A stretch of 64,000 bases of DNA from Mangrovihabitans endophyticus (GTDB lineage Bacteria; Actinomycetota; Actinomycetes; Mycobacteriales; Micromonosporaceae). Shown one piece after another: positions 23,748 to 32,044 of this stretch. The stretch covers positions 1 through 64,000 of the forward strand of contig NZ_BMMX01000024.1 in the NCBI RefSeq assembly GCF_014646155.1. Direction: 5' to 3'. A program made the translations under genes and the position numbers. The stretch's first letter is position 1, and the number at the start of each line of letters is the position of its first letter. Below the pieces are notes generated by a model. That model was not told where the DNA came from and made no database searches. It worked only from the letters and a program-made list of their open reading frames with translations.

Positions 23748-23834
23748 CGGTGGTGAAGGGATTTGAACCCTTGGAGGGCGTAAACCCTCACACGCTTTCG
23801 AGGCGTGCTCCTTAGGCCACTCGGACACACCACC
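23748..23834 (-). tRNA. tRNA-Ser (anticodon CGA)
   Basis: 87 nucleotides on the minus strand. The acceptor stem is GGTGGTG/CACCACC, the D arm region reads TCCGAGTGGCCTAAGGA, the anticodon loop is CTCGAAA (CGA, reading UCG), there is a long variable arm (GAGGGTTTACGCCCTC, typical of class II serine tRNAs), and the T arm is AGGGTTCAAATCCCT. The discriminator base is G. CCA is not encoded; the genome continues CC. Its 3' end faces the CRISPR/AICE region, the usual side for integrating elements. Confidence 0.97.
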
Positions 23835-23962
23835 GCGAAGTAGGTTACCTGACGGCTCCACCGTTGCGCCGCCGGGTTACCCGGGCGCGTACGCACCGGC
23901 CCCGAACTGGCACGATGGCACTCGGCGCGAAGTGATCAGGCGAGACGAGACGGGGTATCGGC

Positions 23963-24670
23963 GTGAGCGTGCACATCGGCGCGGCACCGGGCGAGATCGC
24001 GGAGCGGGTGCTGCTGCCCGGCGACCCGATGCGTGCCAAGTGGATCGCGGAGAACTTCCTCGACGATGCCCGGTGCTACACCGAGGTGCGGGGCATGCTC
24101 GGCTTCACCGGCACCTGGCAGGGTCGGCGGGTCTCGGTGCAGGGCTCGGGCATGGGCATGCCGTCGGCGTCGATCTACACCCACGAGCTGATCAACGAGT
24201 ACGGCGTCACCTCGGTGATCCGGATCGGCTCGTGCGGGGCACTCGCCGCGGACCTGAACCTCGGCGACGTGCTCGCGGCGATCGGCTCGGCCACCGATTC
24301 GAACATGAACCGCGCCCGCTTCGACGGCCTGATCGACTACGCGCCAGTGGCGGACTTCGGTCTGCTGCGCACCGCGGTCGATGTGGCCGAGCGGCGCGGT
24401 GTCGCGATGCGCGTGGGCCCGATCCTGGCGGCGGACGCGTTCTACACCGACCGTCCGGACCTCTACGACGCTTTGGCGCAGTACGGCGTGTTGGCGGTCG
24501 AGATGGAATCGGCGGCCATTTACACGACGGCGGCCCGCTACGGCGCTCGCGCGCTGACGATCCTCACCGTGAGCGATCACATCAAGCGCGAGGAGCGGAT
24601 GGATTCGGCGCGGCGCGAGAAGGGCTTCGGCGACATGGTGCGCATCGGCCTGGACACCGCGATCGCCTGA
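23963..24670 (+). CDS. deoD: Purine nucleoside phosphorylase, DeoD type
   Basis: 235 residues, GTG start. Hallmarks are HIGAAPGEIAERVLLPGDPMRA at the phosphate site, GSGMGMPSASIYTHEL, IRIGSCGAL, and VEMESAAIYTTAARYGA at the nucleoside pocket, with the catalytic aspartate in LTVSDHI. It splits purine (deoxy)nucleosides with phosphate in purine salvage, in the cytoplasm as a hexamer. The length is normal for the family. It faces tadA convergently with a 15-base gap. Confidence 0.96.
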   Translation: MSVHIGAAPGEIAERVLLPGDPMRAKWIAENFLDDARCYTEVRGMLGFTGTWQGRRVSVQGSGMGMPSASIYTHELINEYGVTSVIRIGSCGALAADLNLGDVLAAIGSATDSNMNRARFDGLIDYAPVADFGLLRTAVDVAERRGVAMRVGPILAADAFYTDRPDLYDALAQYGVLAVEMESAAIYTTAARYGARALTILTVSDHIKREERMDSARREKGFGDMVRIGLDTAIA

Positions 24671-24685
24671 CCCACACGGGCTCCG

Positions 24686-25132
24686 TCAGCGGAAGAAGCC
24701 GCGCATCAACGCGGCGCAGTCCGCCTCCAGCACACCCGAGTACACCTCGGGGCGGTGGTTGAGGCGCCGGTCGCGCACCACGTCCCACAGCGACCCGACG
24801 GCACCGGTCTTCGGCTCCCAAGCGCCGAAGACCAACGCGGACACCCGGGCGAGCACCAGCGCTCCCGCGCACATGGTGCACGGTTCCAGGGTGACCACCA
24901 GGGTGCAGCCGTCGAGCGCGCGATCACCCCGTGCCGCCGCGGCCCGGCGCAACGCCAGCACCTCGGCGTGCGCGGTGGGGTCGCCGGTCAGTTCGCGCTC
25001 GTTGCCGGCGGCGGCGAGCTCGGTGCCGCCCGCGTCGAAGACCACCGCACCCACCGGCACCTCGGTGGGGTTCGACGCGGCCACCTCCAGCGCGCGGCGC
25101 ATCCACGCCTCGTGGCCGGGCCGGGATTTCAC
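24686..25132 (-). CDS. tadA: tRNA-specific adenosine-34 deaminase
   Basis: 148 residues from a GTG at 25132 that overlaps the upstream stop (GTGA). An ATG at 25102 would shorten it by ten residues. The zinc site is complete: HAEVLALR (His plus proton-shuttle Glu) and PCTMCAGAL (two Cys). NPTEVPVGAVV and the GSLWDVVRDRRLNHRP segment are typical of TadA, which makes inosine at the wobble base of tRNA-Arg. The partner gene upstream is the usual actinobacterial neighbour. Confidence 0.94.
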   Translation of the reverse strand: MKSRPGHEAWMRRALEVAASNPTEVPVGAVVFDAGGTELAAAGNERELTGDPTAHAEVLALRRAAAARGDRALDGCTLVVTLEPCTMCAGALVLARVSALVFGAWEPKTGAVGSLWDVVRDRRLNHRPEVYSGVLEADCAALMRGFFR

Positions 25133-25644
25133 GAGTCGCGCAGCTCCTCCATCTCGTCTCCGCACCCCAGCCGCTGGCATATCTCGGCGGTCACATCGGA
25201 CGGCAGCATGCCGTCGCGCGCACACAACGTGATCAGTTTCTGGGCACCCACACCCAGGTCGGCGAGCAGGTCCGCATCGCCCAGCGGGTCGGCGTCGAGT
25301 TCGACCGCGGAGGACTCGTCCTCCGCGGTCTGCGCGGATGCCGGCACGTCGATCTCCAACGCGGGGGTCTCCAGGTCGCCGAGCAGCACCTCGCCGAGCC
25401 AGGACTCCTCGGCGTATGCCGCGTCCGACCCGAAGACCCGCAGGTCCTCGCCCTCGTCCAGGCGGATGATGACGAGGTATTGATCGTCTGCCTCGACGAA
25501 GAGCAACGACACGGAGGCGTCCGGGTCCGCGTCACGCAGCCTGTCCGTCACCTCGTCGATGTCGAGCAAGCGGCTCTGAAGTGTCAGTTCCGAGACCGAC
25601 CATCCGTCCTTGCCCATGGTCGCGGCGGCTGCGAATGTCGACAC
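25129..25644 (-). CDS. TadA-associated acidic protein
   Basis: 171 residues from the GTG at 25644, chosen because GGGGGGA lies 4 bases upstream; a GTG at 25656 is possible. The protein is very acidic, with SLLFVEADDQYLVIIRLDEGEDLRVFGSDAAYAEES at its centre and an Asp/Glu-rich C-terminal half. It matches the small actinobacterial family annotated as tRNA adenosine deaminase-associated protein. The biochemical role is unknown; the constant linkage to tadA suggests a helper. It overlaps tadA by 4 bases. Confidence 0.85.
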   Translation of the reverse strand: MSTFAAAATMGKDGWSVSELTLQSRLLDIDEVTDRLRDADPDASVSLLFVEADDQYLVIIRLDEGEDLRVFGSDAAYAEESWLGEVLLGDLETPALEIDVPASAQTAEDESSAVELDADPLGDADLLADLGVGAQKLITLCARDGMLPSDVTAEICQRLGCGDEMEELRDS

Positions 25645-25727
25645 TGTTCCCCCCACGCGAAGTTCTCCGCGGAAGACGGTAGTCGCTGCTGCAACGGCTG
25701 CCTCGCGCCACGCCTAGATGTGGCGTG

Positions 25728-25931
25728 TCAACCCACCAATCGGCGGCGGGCGGCGATCAGTTCGCGCAGCCGGGCGCCGTGCAGGCGCTGCGGGTGACGG
25801 TGCTCGCGCGCCGCCTTGGCGTCCGCCAGAGCGGCGAGGAGTTCCAGCCGGCGGCGGCGACGATCGGGGTCGAGCCGTGGCGGTGTGGGGGGCATAGACG
25901 CGAGGTTGCCGACTGGCGCGAGGTTCGTCAA
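25728..25931 (-). CDS. Possible small basic protein
   Basis: 67 residues (or 55 from an internal Met). The C-terminal half is an Arg/Ala/Leu-rich amphipathic helix (RRRRRLELLAALADAKAAREHRH). It has no recognised domain and no neighbour coupling. The open frame could be a chance product of high GC. It lies in the 354-base gap between the TadA partner and the small membrane gene, which is otherwise empty. Confidence 0.3.
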   Translation of the reverse strand: MTNLAPVGNLASMPPTPPRLDPDRRRRRLELLAALADAKAAREHRHPQRLHGARLRELIAARRRLVG

Positions 25932-25998
25932 GGCCGAGTGCGCTCGGCCACGGAGACCGCACTGACGGTGGGCGACAAAGCCGCGCAGGATCTGACAA

Positions 25999-26382
25999 TC
26001 ACCACAGGGGCCAGTCGTTTGTGGTGATCCAGCGCACCGCCACCACCGCGGTCGCTATGGACAGCCCACCGGCCGCGGTCAGCGCGATCCCGGTGGCCAC
26101 GCCGCGATCACCGAGGATCATCAGCATGGTGGCGACGATCCAGGCGCTGATCGCCGCGGCCACCGTCCACCACGCGTACGTGAGAAGGTCCCGACCGAGC
26201 ATGCCGAACAGCGCGAACCAGGCCAGGGCGGCACCGACGCCCGCGGTCAGTTGCGGGCCGCGCACCGGAAACGGTTCCCGGTACGTCGGGCGGGCCGCCT
26301 GGCTGGACAACAGGGTGGGTGGTTGAGGGCGCCACCCGGGTGGCGGCGCGGCGGCCGGCGGCCAGCCTCCCTGTTCGCTCAT
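25999..26382 (-). CDS. Small membrane protein of unknown function
   Basis: 127 residues. A Pro-rich cytoplasmic N-terminus (about 1-43) is followed by three hydrophobic helices near 44-62, 67-88 and 95-117, the last ending in the short tail RWITTNDWPLW. No catalytic or binding motif recognised. Such Pro-rich, multi-helix proteins are common in actinomycetes. Start ATG at 26382; divergent from the lipoprotein gene, so both promoters lie in 26383-26445. Confidence 0.75.
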   Translation of the reverse strand: MSEQGGWPPAAAPPPGWRPQPPTLLSSQAARPTYREPFPVRGPQLTAGVGAALAWFALFGMLGRDLLTYAWWTVAAAISAWIVATMLMILGDRGVATGIALTAAGGLSIATAVVAVRWITTNDWPLW

Positions 26383-26445
26383 GGTGTCAGCTTATCCGCG
26401 ACGAGCACCGCGGCGATGCGCAACGATGTCTGTCATATTGGCTCG

Positions 26446-27183
26446 GTGCATTCAGTCCGTACCGTTGCAGCATCGGCCGCGCTCGTGTTCTGCCTCGCCG
26501 GCTGCGGTTCGGCGGCCGGCACGGCCGCGCCATCCGTGACGCCCCGTTTCGTCGAGCCGTCGTCCTCGGGGCCGTCCGCCGCGCCGAGCGCACCGGTGAC
26601 GAACGCTTCGGCACCCGATTCGCCGGCGGGCTCTGCGGCACCTTCCCCGACGGCGAGCCCGAGCCCGTCGGGGAAGGTGGAGTACGTCTTCCCGGTCCAC
26701 GCGAGCAACGTGGATTTCCACACCACCCATGCGAAGTACCCGGCGACCGACATCTTCGCCGACTGCGGTGAACCGGTGGTGGCCACCACCAGCGGGGTGG
26801 TGCTGGAGGTCAGCCTGACCGACGAGTACGTCAAGGGGCGACCCGACGGACCGTTGAACGGCGGGCGATCGGTGTCGTTGCTCGGCGATGACGGGGTCCG
26901 CTACTACGGCTCGCACCTGCAGCGGGTGCTGTCCGGAATCCGCGCGGGCGTGCGCGTGCAGGCGGGTCAGGAGCTCGGCGAGGTAGGCCATACCGGGAAT
27001 GCCAACGGCGTGTGTCACCTGCATTACGGCATCTCGCCGCCGTGTGCCCGGACCGGCGACTGGAAGGTGCGCCGCGGCGTGATCTGGCCGGCGCCCTACC
27101 TCAAGTCGTGGCGCAAGAAGGGCGGCAAGAGCCCGGTCTCCGAGGTGGCCGCGTGGAAGAGTGAACACGACTGCAAGGCGTGA
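26446..27183 (+). CDS. Secreted M23-like peptidase lipoprotein
   Basis: 245 residues with a GTG start at 26446. A signal peptide ends in a lipobox LAGC (Cys20), so the mature protein is probably lipid-anchored. A Ser/Pro/Ala-rich linker (25-75) leads to an M23 (LytM-like) domain: YPATDIFADCGEPVVATTSGVV holds the metal Asp region, and HLHYGI near residue 200 is the HxH motif. The first zinc His of the usual H-x3-D is probably in HTTHAKYPATD. It may cut peptidoglycan crosslinks. Two extra cysteines (CGEP and GVCHLHYG) could form a disulphide. Confidence 0.82.
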   Translation: MHSVRTVAASAALVFCLAGCGSAAGTAAPSVTPRFVEPSSSGPSAAPSAPVTNASAPDSPAGSAAPSPTASPSPSGKVEYVFPVHASNVDFHTTHAKYPATDIFADCGEPVVATTSGVVLEVSLTDEYVKGRPDGPLNGGRSVSLLGDDGVRYYGSHLQRVLSGIRAGVRVQAGQELGEVGHTGNANGVCHLHYGISPPCARTGDWKVRRGVIWPAPYLKSWRKKGGKSPVSEVAAWKSEHDCKA

Positions 27184-27281
27184 GGCGGGAAGCGGAAGGC
27201 GCGGGTTGCATCGCCCGCCCGAGAGAAGTGCGACCCGCCGATAATGCGTTCTGGTCCGCCCGCTTTCCGAGGAGGCACGCC

Positions 27282-27854
27282 ATGCCGGGTCAGGTCAGAG
27301 CCGTCGAGAACGAACAAGACGGCCTGCTCGCCTATCTCGCACAGATGCGCGACGCCGTGCGGCTCGCCGCGTACGGCCTGGATCCACAGCAACTGCGCGC
27401 CACGCCCACCCGCAGCACACTCACCGTCGGCGGCCTGATCAAGCACTGCGCCTTCACCGAGGAGAGCTGGCTCACCACCGTGCGAGGCGAAGCGCAGACC
27501 GTCGACGAGCGGACGTGGGGGGAGAATTTCCGGCTCGCCGACGGGGAGACCCTCGACGAGGTGCTCGCCCGCTATGACCGGATCGCCGAGCGGACCGAGG
27601 CGACCGTGCGGAAAATCGACGACCTGGGCCATCGCATCCCGATCGACCATTCGATGCCGTGGAACAGCAAGGACCTCGACCACTGGACCCTGCGCTGGGT
27701 GCTGCTGCATCTGATCGAGGAGACGGCCCGGCACGCCGGTCACGCGGACATCATCCGGGAATCGGTCGACGGCGCCACCGCGTACCCGCTGATGGCCGCG
27801 GCCGAGGGCTGGCCGGAGACGGAATGGGTCAAGCCCTGGCGGCCCGGCGCCTAG
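27282..27854 (+). CDS. DinB/DUF664-family protein
   Basis: 190 residues from the ATG at 27282, with GGAGG 12 bases upstream. It is a four-helix bundle of the DinB type: LAYLAQMRDAVRLAAYGLD, TVGGLIKHCAFTEESWL (first metal His) and LIEETARHAGHADIIRE (the two C-terminal His). Related enzymes are metal-dependent thiol transferases such as mycothiol-dependent isomerases, so a mycothiol-linked role is possible but not shown. It ends 3 bases from the convergent mtnA stop. Confidence 0.85.
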   Translation: MPGQVRAVENEQDGLLAYLAQMRDAVRLAAYGLDPQQLRATPTRSTLTVGGLIKHCAFTEESWLTTVRGEAQTVDERTWGENFRLADGETLDEVLARYDRIAERTEATVRKIDDLGHRIPIDHSMPWNSKDLDHWTLRWVLLHLIEETARHAGHADIIRESVDGATAYPLMAAAEGWPETEWVKPWRPGA

Positions 27855-27857
27855 GCT

Positions 27858-28820
27858 TCAGACCTTCTCGCCGCGATCGAGGCGGATCACCCGCCGTTCC
27901 GTCACGACCGCGGTGACCAGGTCGTGCGGTGTCACGTCGAAGGCCGGGTTCGCCGCCGCGAACGTGGCGCTGACCTCGGCCGCACCGCGGTCCTCGATGT
28001 CCACCGCGGCACCGCCCGGGGTGTCGTGGTCCACCGTGGACTCCGGCGCCACCACGACGAACGGCAGCCCGGACCGGCGTGCACCGAGCGCATGGGCATA
28101 GGTGCCGATCTTGTTGACGACGTCGCCGTTGGCGCAGATGCGATCCGCACCGAGGATCACCGCGTCCACCTCTCCGCGCGCCATCAGGAACGGGCCGGCC
28201 GAATCCACCGCGACCCGGAACTCGACCCCCCACCGTGCCAGTTCCCACGAGGTCAGCCGGGCGCCCTGCAGCAGCGGGCGCGTCTCGCTGGCGATCACCC
28301 CGGCCAGCGCGCTGCGCCGGTGCAGTTCACCCACCACCCCGAGCGCTGTGCCGATGGTGACGGTGGCCAGGCCGCCGGTGTTGCAGTGGGTCAGCAGCCG
28401 CGGACGATCGCCGCACAGTTCGAGCATCAGGTCGGCGCCCCGCGCGGCCATCGCCTCGGAGGCGGCGATCTCCTCGTCGCGGATCGCACACGCCTCGGCC
28501 AACACGGCGGTCGGGCCCTGCGGCAGCTTGCCGGCCGCGCGCCGAGCACCACGGGCGAGATTCACCGCGGTCGGCCGGGCCGTCTCGATTTCCCGTACGG
28601 CCTGGGCGAGCCGGTCCGGTTCCGCGTGATGCAGGCGCGCGGCCAGCGCCACGCCGAAGGCCCCGGCGACCCCGAGCGCAGGCGCACCGCGTACGGACAA
28701 CGACTGGATGGCCTCCACCACCTCGGCCACGGTGGCCAGGCGGAGCATCCGCAGTTCGTCCGGCAGCGCGGTTTGATCGATGATTTCGACGGCCCCGTCC
28801 ACCCAGTCGATGGTTCGCAT
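27858..28820 (-). CDS. mtnA: S-methyl-5-thioribose-1-phosphate isomerase
   Basis: 320 residues. It has the family markers SVRGAPALGVAGAFGVAL near the N-terminus, LLTHCNTGGLATV with the catalytic Cys, and GADRICANGDVVNKIGTYAHAL with the catalytic Asp. The end, GEKV, is normal. It converts methylthioribose-1-phosphate to the ribulose form in the methionine salvage pathway. The gene stands alone, divergent from the PHP-domain gene (52-base gap). Related eIF2B-like isomerases are excluded by the CNTGGLAT motif. Confidence 0.93.
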   Translation of the reverse strand: MRTIDWVDGAVEIIDQTALPDELRMLRLATVAEVVEAIQSLSVRGAPALGVAGAFGVALAARLHHAEPDRLAQAVREIETARPTAVNLARGARRAAGKLPQGPTAVLAEACAIRDEEIAASEAMAARGADLMLELCGDRPRLLTHCNTGGLATVTIGTALGVVGELHRRSALAGVIASETRPLLQGARLTSWELARWGVEFRVAVDSAGPFLMARGEVDAVILGADRICANGDVVNKIGTYAHALGARRSGLPFVVVAPESTVDHDTPGGAAVDIEDRGAAEVSATFAAANPAFDVTPHDLVTAVVTERRVIRLDRGEKV

Positions 28821-28872
28821 GCGCCAAGGCTATCGACGATCCACGCGGTCGCCGGTGGCTGACCGTAGGCTG

Positions 28873-29937
28873 ATGCGCATGGCATCCCGTGATCCCGTGG
28901 CCGATCTGCGGCGCATCGCCTTCCTGCTGGAGCGCGCGAACGAGGCGACGTACCGGGTGAAGGCGTTCCGGTCCGCGGCGACCGCGGTCGCCGCGCTGGA
29001 CGAGGGCGAGCTGACGGACCGGGCCGAGGCCGGCACGCTGGCGAAAGTGCCCGGCATCGGCGAGGTCACCGCCCGGTGCGTGACCGAGTCGCTGGCCGGG
29101 GAGGAACCGGTCTATCTGCGCCGCATGGAATCCACCGCAGGTGTCGATCTGGGCGGCGCCGCCGCCGGGTTGCGGGCCGCGCTGCGCGGCGACTGCCATG
29201 CCCATTCGGACTGGTCGGACGGCGGCTCACCGATCGAGGAGATGGCCTTGGCCGCGGTCGAGCTGGGGCACGAATACCTGGTGCTGACCGATCATTCGCC
29301 GACCCTGACGGTGGCCCGCGGCCTGCCGCCGGCCCGGTTGCGCCGCCAACTCGATCACGTGGCACGGGTCAACGACGCGCTCCCGGAGGGCTTCCGCATC
29401 CTGACCGGCATCGAGGTCGACATCCTGCCGGACGGTTCGCTCGATCAGGAGGAGGCCCTGCTGGCCCGGCTCGACGTGGTGGTCGGCTCGGTGCACAGCA
29501 AGCTGCGGGACGAGGGCCCGCGCATGACTCGGCGGATGCTGACCGCGATCGCCAACCCGCACCTCGACATTCTCGGGCACATGACCGGGCGCAAGGTCGC
29601 CGCGGCGGGCGTCGGCGACAAGGGACACCGCGCCGGGCGTACCCGCCCGCCGAGCGCGTTCGACCTCGACAAGGTGATTGCCGCGTGTCTGGAGTACGAC
29701 AAGGCGATCGAGATCAACTGCCGCCCGGACCGGTTGGACCCGCCGAAGCGGATGCTCACCGTCGCGGTCGAGGCCGGATGCCTGTTCAGCATCGACACCG
29801 ACGCGCACGCGCCCGGCCAGTTGGACTGGCTGGGGTACGGGTGCGAGCGTGCCGCGCTGTGCGGGGTGCCGGTCGACGCGGTGGTCAACGCCTGGCCCAT
29901 GGGGCGGCTGCTGGAGTGGACCGGATCGCATAAATAG
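28873..29937 (+). CDS. HhH-PHP domain phosphoesterase (PolX-like C-terminal half)
   Basis: 354 residues from the ATG at 28873 (an ATG at 28879 is also possible). Residues 1-90 form a PolX-like helical region with a helix-hairpin-helix (LAKVPGIGEVTARCV). The PHP domain (115-340) holds the metal ligands: DCHAHSDWSDGG, LTDHSPTL, GIEVDIL, VGSVHSKL, NPHLDILGHMTG, and SIDTDAHAPGQL. Proteins of this form lack the polymerase and are called PHP-domain hydrolases. A DNA-repair phosphatase or exonuclease role is possible. The next gene starts 14 bases later. Confidence 0.87.
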   Translation: MRMASRDPVADLRRIAFLLERANEATYRVKAFRSAATAVAALDEGELTDRAEAGTLAKVPGIGEVTARCVTESLAGEEPVYLRRMESTAGVDLGGAAAGLRAALRGDCHAHSDWSDGGSPIEEMALAAVELGHEYLVLTDHSPTLTVARGLPPARLRRQLDHVARVNDALPEGFRILTGIEVDILPDGSLDQEEALLARLDVVVGSVHSKLRDEGPRMTRRMLTAIANPHLDILGHMTGRKVAAAGVGDKGHRAGRTRPPSAFDLDKVIAACLEYDKAIEINCRPDRLDPPKRMLTVAVEAGCLFSIDTDAHAPGQLDWLGYGCERAALCGVPVDAVVNAWPMGRLLEWTGSHK

Positions 29938-29951
29938 GTAGTGTCTGCGTC

Positions 29952-31622
29952 GTGGGAGACGTTGATGAGCTTGCCGACCGTTACGTCGACGAGTGGGCCG
30001 CGCTCAGCCCGTCCGGCGCCACCTTCGTGGGGATCTCCGGGTTCGACGACAAGTGGGACGATCTCTCACCGGAGGGGTTCGCCGCGCAGGCCGATCTCAC
30101 CCGCCGCACCATCGCCGAGCTCGACGTCATCGACCCGGCGGACGAGTCGGAACACGTCGCCAAGGAGGCGATGCTGGAGCGGCTCGGCCTGAGCCTGGCG
30201 CAATACGACGCCGGCTACGAGGTCTCCGACATCAACGTCATCTCCAGCGGTCTGCACGGCATGCGGATGACCTTCGACCTGATGCCGCTGAACGGCGAGG
30301 AGGCGGCGGCCAACATCGCGGCCCGCCTGGCCGCATTTCCCGCCGCCCTCACGCAATATCAGCGCTCGCTGCGGGAGGCCGCCGACAGGGGTCTGGTGGC
30401 CGCCCGCGCACAGTTGCTCGCGATCGCCGGTCAGTGCGACGCCTGGACGGATCCGGCGCGCGACGACTTCTTCCACCGGCTCGCCGACCGGGTCGGCGCC
30501 AACGGCGCCCTCGATACCGAGCTGCGTCGTGGCGCCGCCGCGGCGACACAGGCCACCGCCGACTTCGGCCGGTTCCTGCGCGCCGAGCTCGGGCCGCGCG
30601 GACGGGACAAGGAGGCTGCCGGGCTGGAGCGGTACACGCTCGCCTCGCAGTACTTCCTCGGTGCCCAGGTGGACCTGCTGGAGACGTACGCGTGGGGCTT
30701 TGTCGAGCTGCACCGCATCGAGCAGGAGATGCGCACGGTGGCGGCGGAGATCGCCGGTTCCGGCGCGAGCGTCGATGACGCGGTGGCGCGGCTGGACGCC
30801 GATCCGGCCCGGACCGTTCCCGGCAAGGAGGCGTTCCGGGACTGGATGCAGCAGCTCGCCGATCGCGCGGTCAACGAGCTGAACGGCACCCATTTCGACA
30901 TCCCCGCGGCGATGCAGAGGTTGGAGTGCTGCCTCGCGCCGACCAGCGACGGATCGATTTACTACACCGCGCCGTCGGAGGACTTCACCCGACCGGGCCG
31001 GATGTGGTGGGCGGTGCCGGAGGGGAATGAGGAGTTCTCCACCTGGCGGGAGACCTCGACGGTCTACCACGAGGGCGTTCCCGGGCATCACCTGCAGATC
31101 GGCACCACCCAGTTGCGATCTGACCGGCTGAACCGGTGGCAGCGCCTGTTGTGCTGGTGTTCCGGGCACGGTGAGGGCTGGGCGCTGTACGCCGAACGCC
31201 TGATGGACGAGCTCGGCTACCTCGCCGACCCGGGTGATCGCCTGGGCATGCTGGACGCGCAGTCGCTGCGGGCCACCCGGGTGATCGTCGACATCGGCAT
31301 GCATCTGGAGCTGGAGATTCCGCGGGACAACCCGTTCGGCTTCCGGCCGGGCGAGCGGTGGACGCCGGAACTGGGTTGGGAGTTCCTGCGGGCGCACTGC
31401 CGGATGTCGGATGAGGTGCTGCGGTTCGAGTGGCGGCGTTACCTCGGCTGGCCCGGTCAGGCCCCGTCGTACAAGGTCGGCGAGCGGATCTGGCTGCAGG
31501 CCCGCGACGAGGCGAAGGCGCGCAAGGGCGCGGACTTCGACCTCAAGGAGTTCCACCAGAGCGCACTCAACCTGGGCGCGCTGGGTCTCGACCCGCTGCG
31601 CCAGGTGCTGAGCCGGATCTGA
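29952..31622 (+). CDS. DUF885 family protein (putative zinc peptidase)
   Basis: 556 residues with a GTG start. The long helical N-terminal domain is followed by the hallmark HEGVPGHHLQ (His373-Glu374...His379), a zinc-peptidase-like motif within DUF885, then GHGEGWALYAERLMDELGYL and the end LGALGLDPLRQVL. The family is annotated as uncharacterised, and some members are thought to be metallopeptidases. No signal peptide, so it should be cytoplasmic. It probably shares a transcript with the PHP gene. Confidence 0.88.
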   Translation: MGDVDELADRYVDEWAALSPSGATFVGISGFDDKWDDLSPEGFAAQADLTRRTIAELDVIDPADESEHVAKEAMLERLGLSLAQYDAGYEVSDINVISSGLHGMRMTFDLMPLNGEEAAANIAARLAAFPAALTQYQRSLREAADRGLVAARAQLLAIAGQCDAWTDPARDDFFHRLADRVGANGALDTELRRGAAAATQATADFGRFLRAELGPRGRDKEAAGLERYTLASQYFLGAQVDLLETYAWGFVELHRIEQEMRTVAAEIAGSGASVDDAVARLDADPARTVPGKEAFRDWMQQLADRAVNELNGTHFDIPAAMQRLECCLAPTSDGSIYYTAPSEDFTRPGRMWWAVPEGNEEFSTWRETSTVYHEGVPGHHLQIGTTQLRSDRLNRWQRLLCWCSGHGEGWALYAERLMDELGYLADPGDRLGMLDAQSLRATRVIVDIGMHLELEIPRDNPFGFRPGERWTPELGWEFLRAHCRMSDEVLRFEWRRYLGWPGQAPSYKVGERIWLQARDEAKARKGADFDLKEFHQSALNLGALGLDPLRQVLSRI

Positions 31623-32044
31623 CCGTCGCGGCCGGGTCTCGGCCCAACCGTCTCAGCGTTTGTCCCACAATTCGGGAAAGTAGCCGACGGACAGCGTGTC
31701 CGTTTACACACGCGCCGTAACAATATGACGCTTCGCTTTCATTCAATTACTAAAAGCTAAATATCGATGTGCGTCATTTGCTGCTTCGTTCGCCGACCGA
31801 AATGATCATTTCTGCGCTCGATATTCCGGAACCGCCATGTGCTAGCCATGCCCAGCTCAGACCCTGATACCTCGCGTCCGGGCGTTCGGCGTATCCCCCG
31901 ATCAGATGAGCCAACTCTGACCCTTGGAAAGGGGTCGCATGATTATTTCTCGGATAGGTTGACTCGGATTGGTGAGTCACCCGACTACTCAGGGTAGCCA
32001 CCACACTTGCCTGACGCGCGCGCAGCTTGGCGGAGGAATGAGCA
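31623..32044 (+). promoter_or_regulatory. Intergenic region before the conservon
   Basis: 422 bases without a supported gene, noticeably AT-richer between 31690 and 31800. The promoter of the signalling operon should lie here. TTGACT at 31959-31964 is a possible -35, but I see no convincing -10. GAGTCAC and GACTACTC near 31973-31990 form a weak inverted repeat. A GGCGGAGGAATG start context precedes the ATG at 32045. Confidence 0.4.

Noticed and set aside
23748-23834. Assigning tRNA-Ser as the proven attachment site of the AICE
   Set aside because: No second copy of its 3' end was found in the window, and CRISPR array 2 lies between it and the integrase gene.
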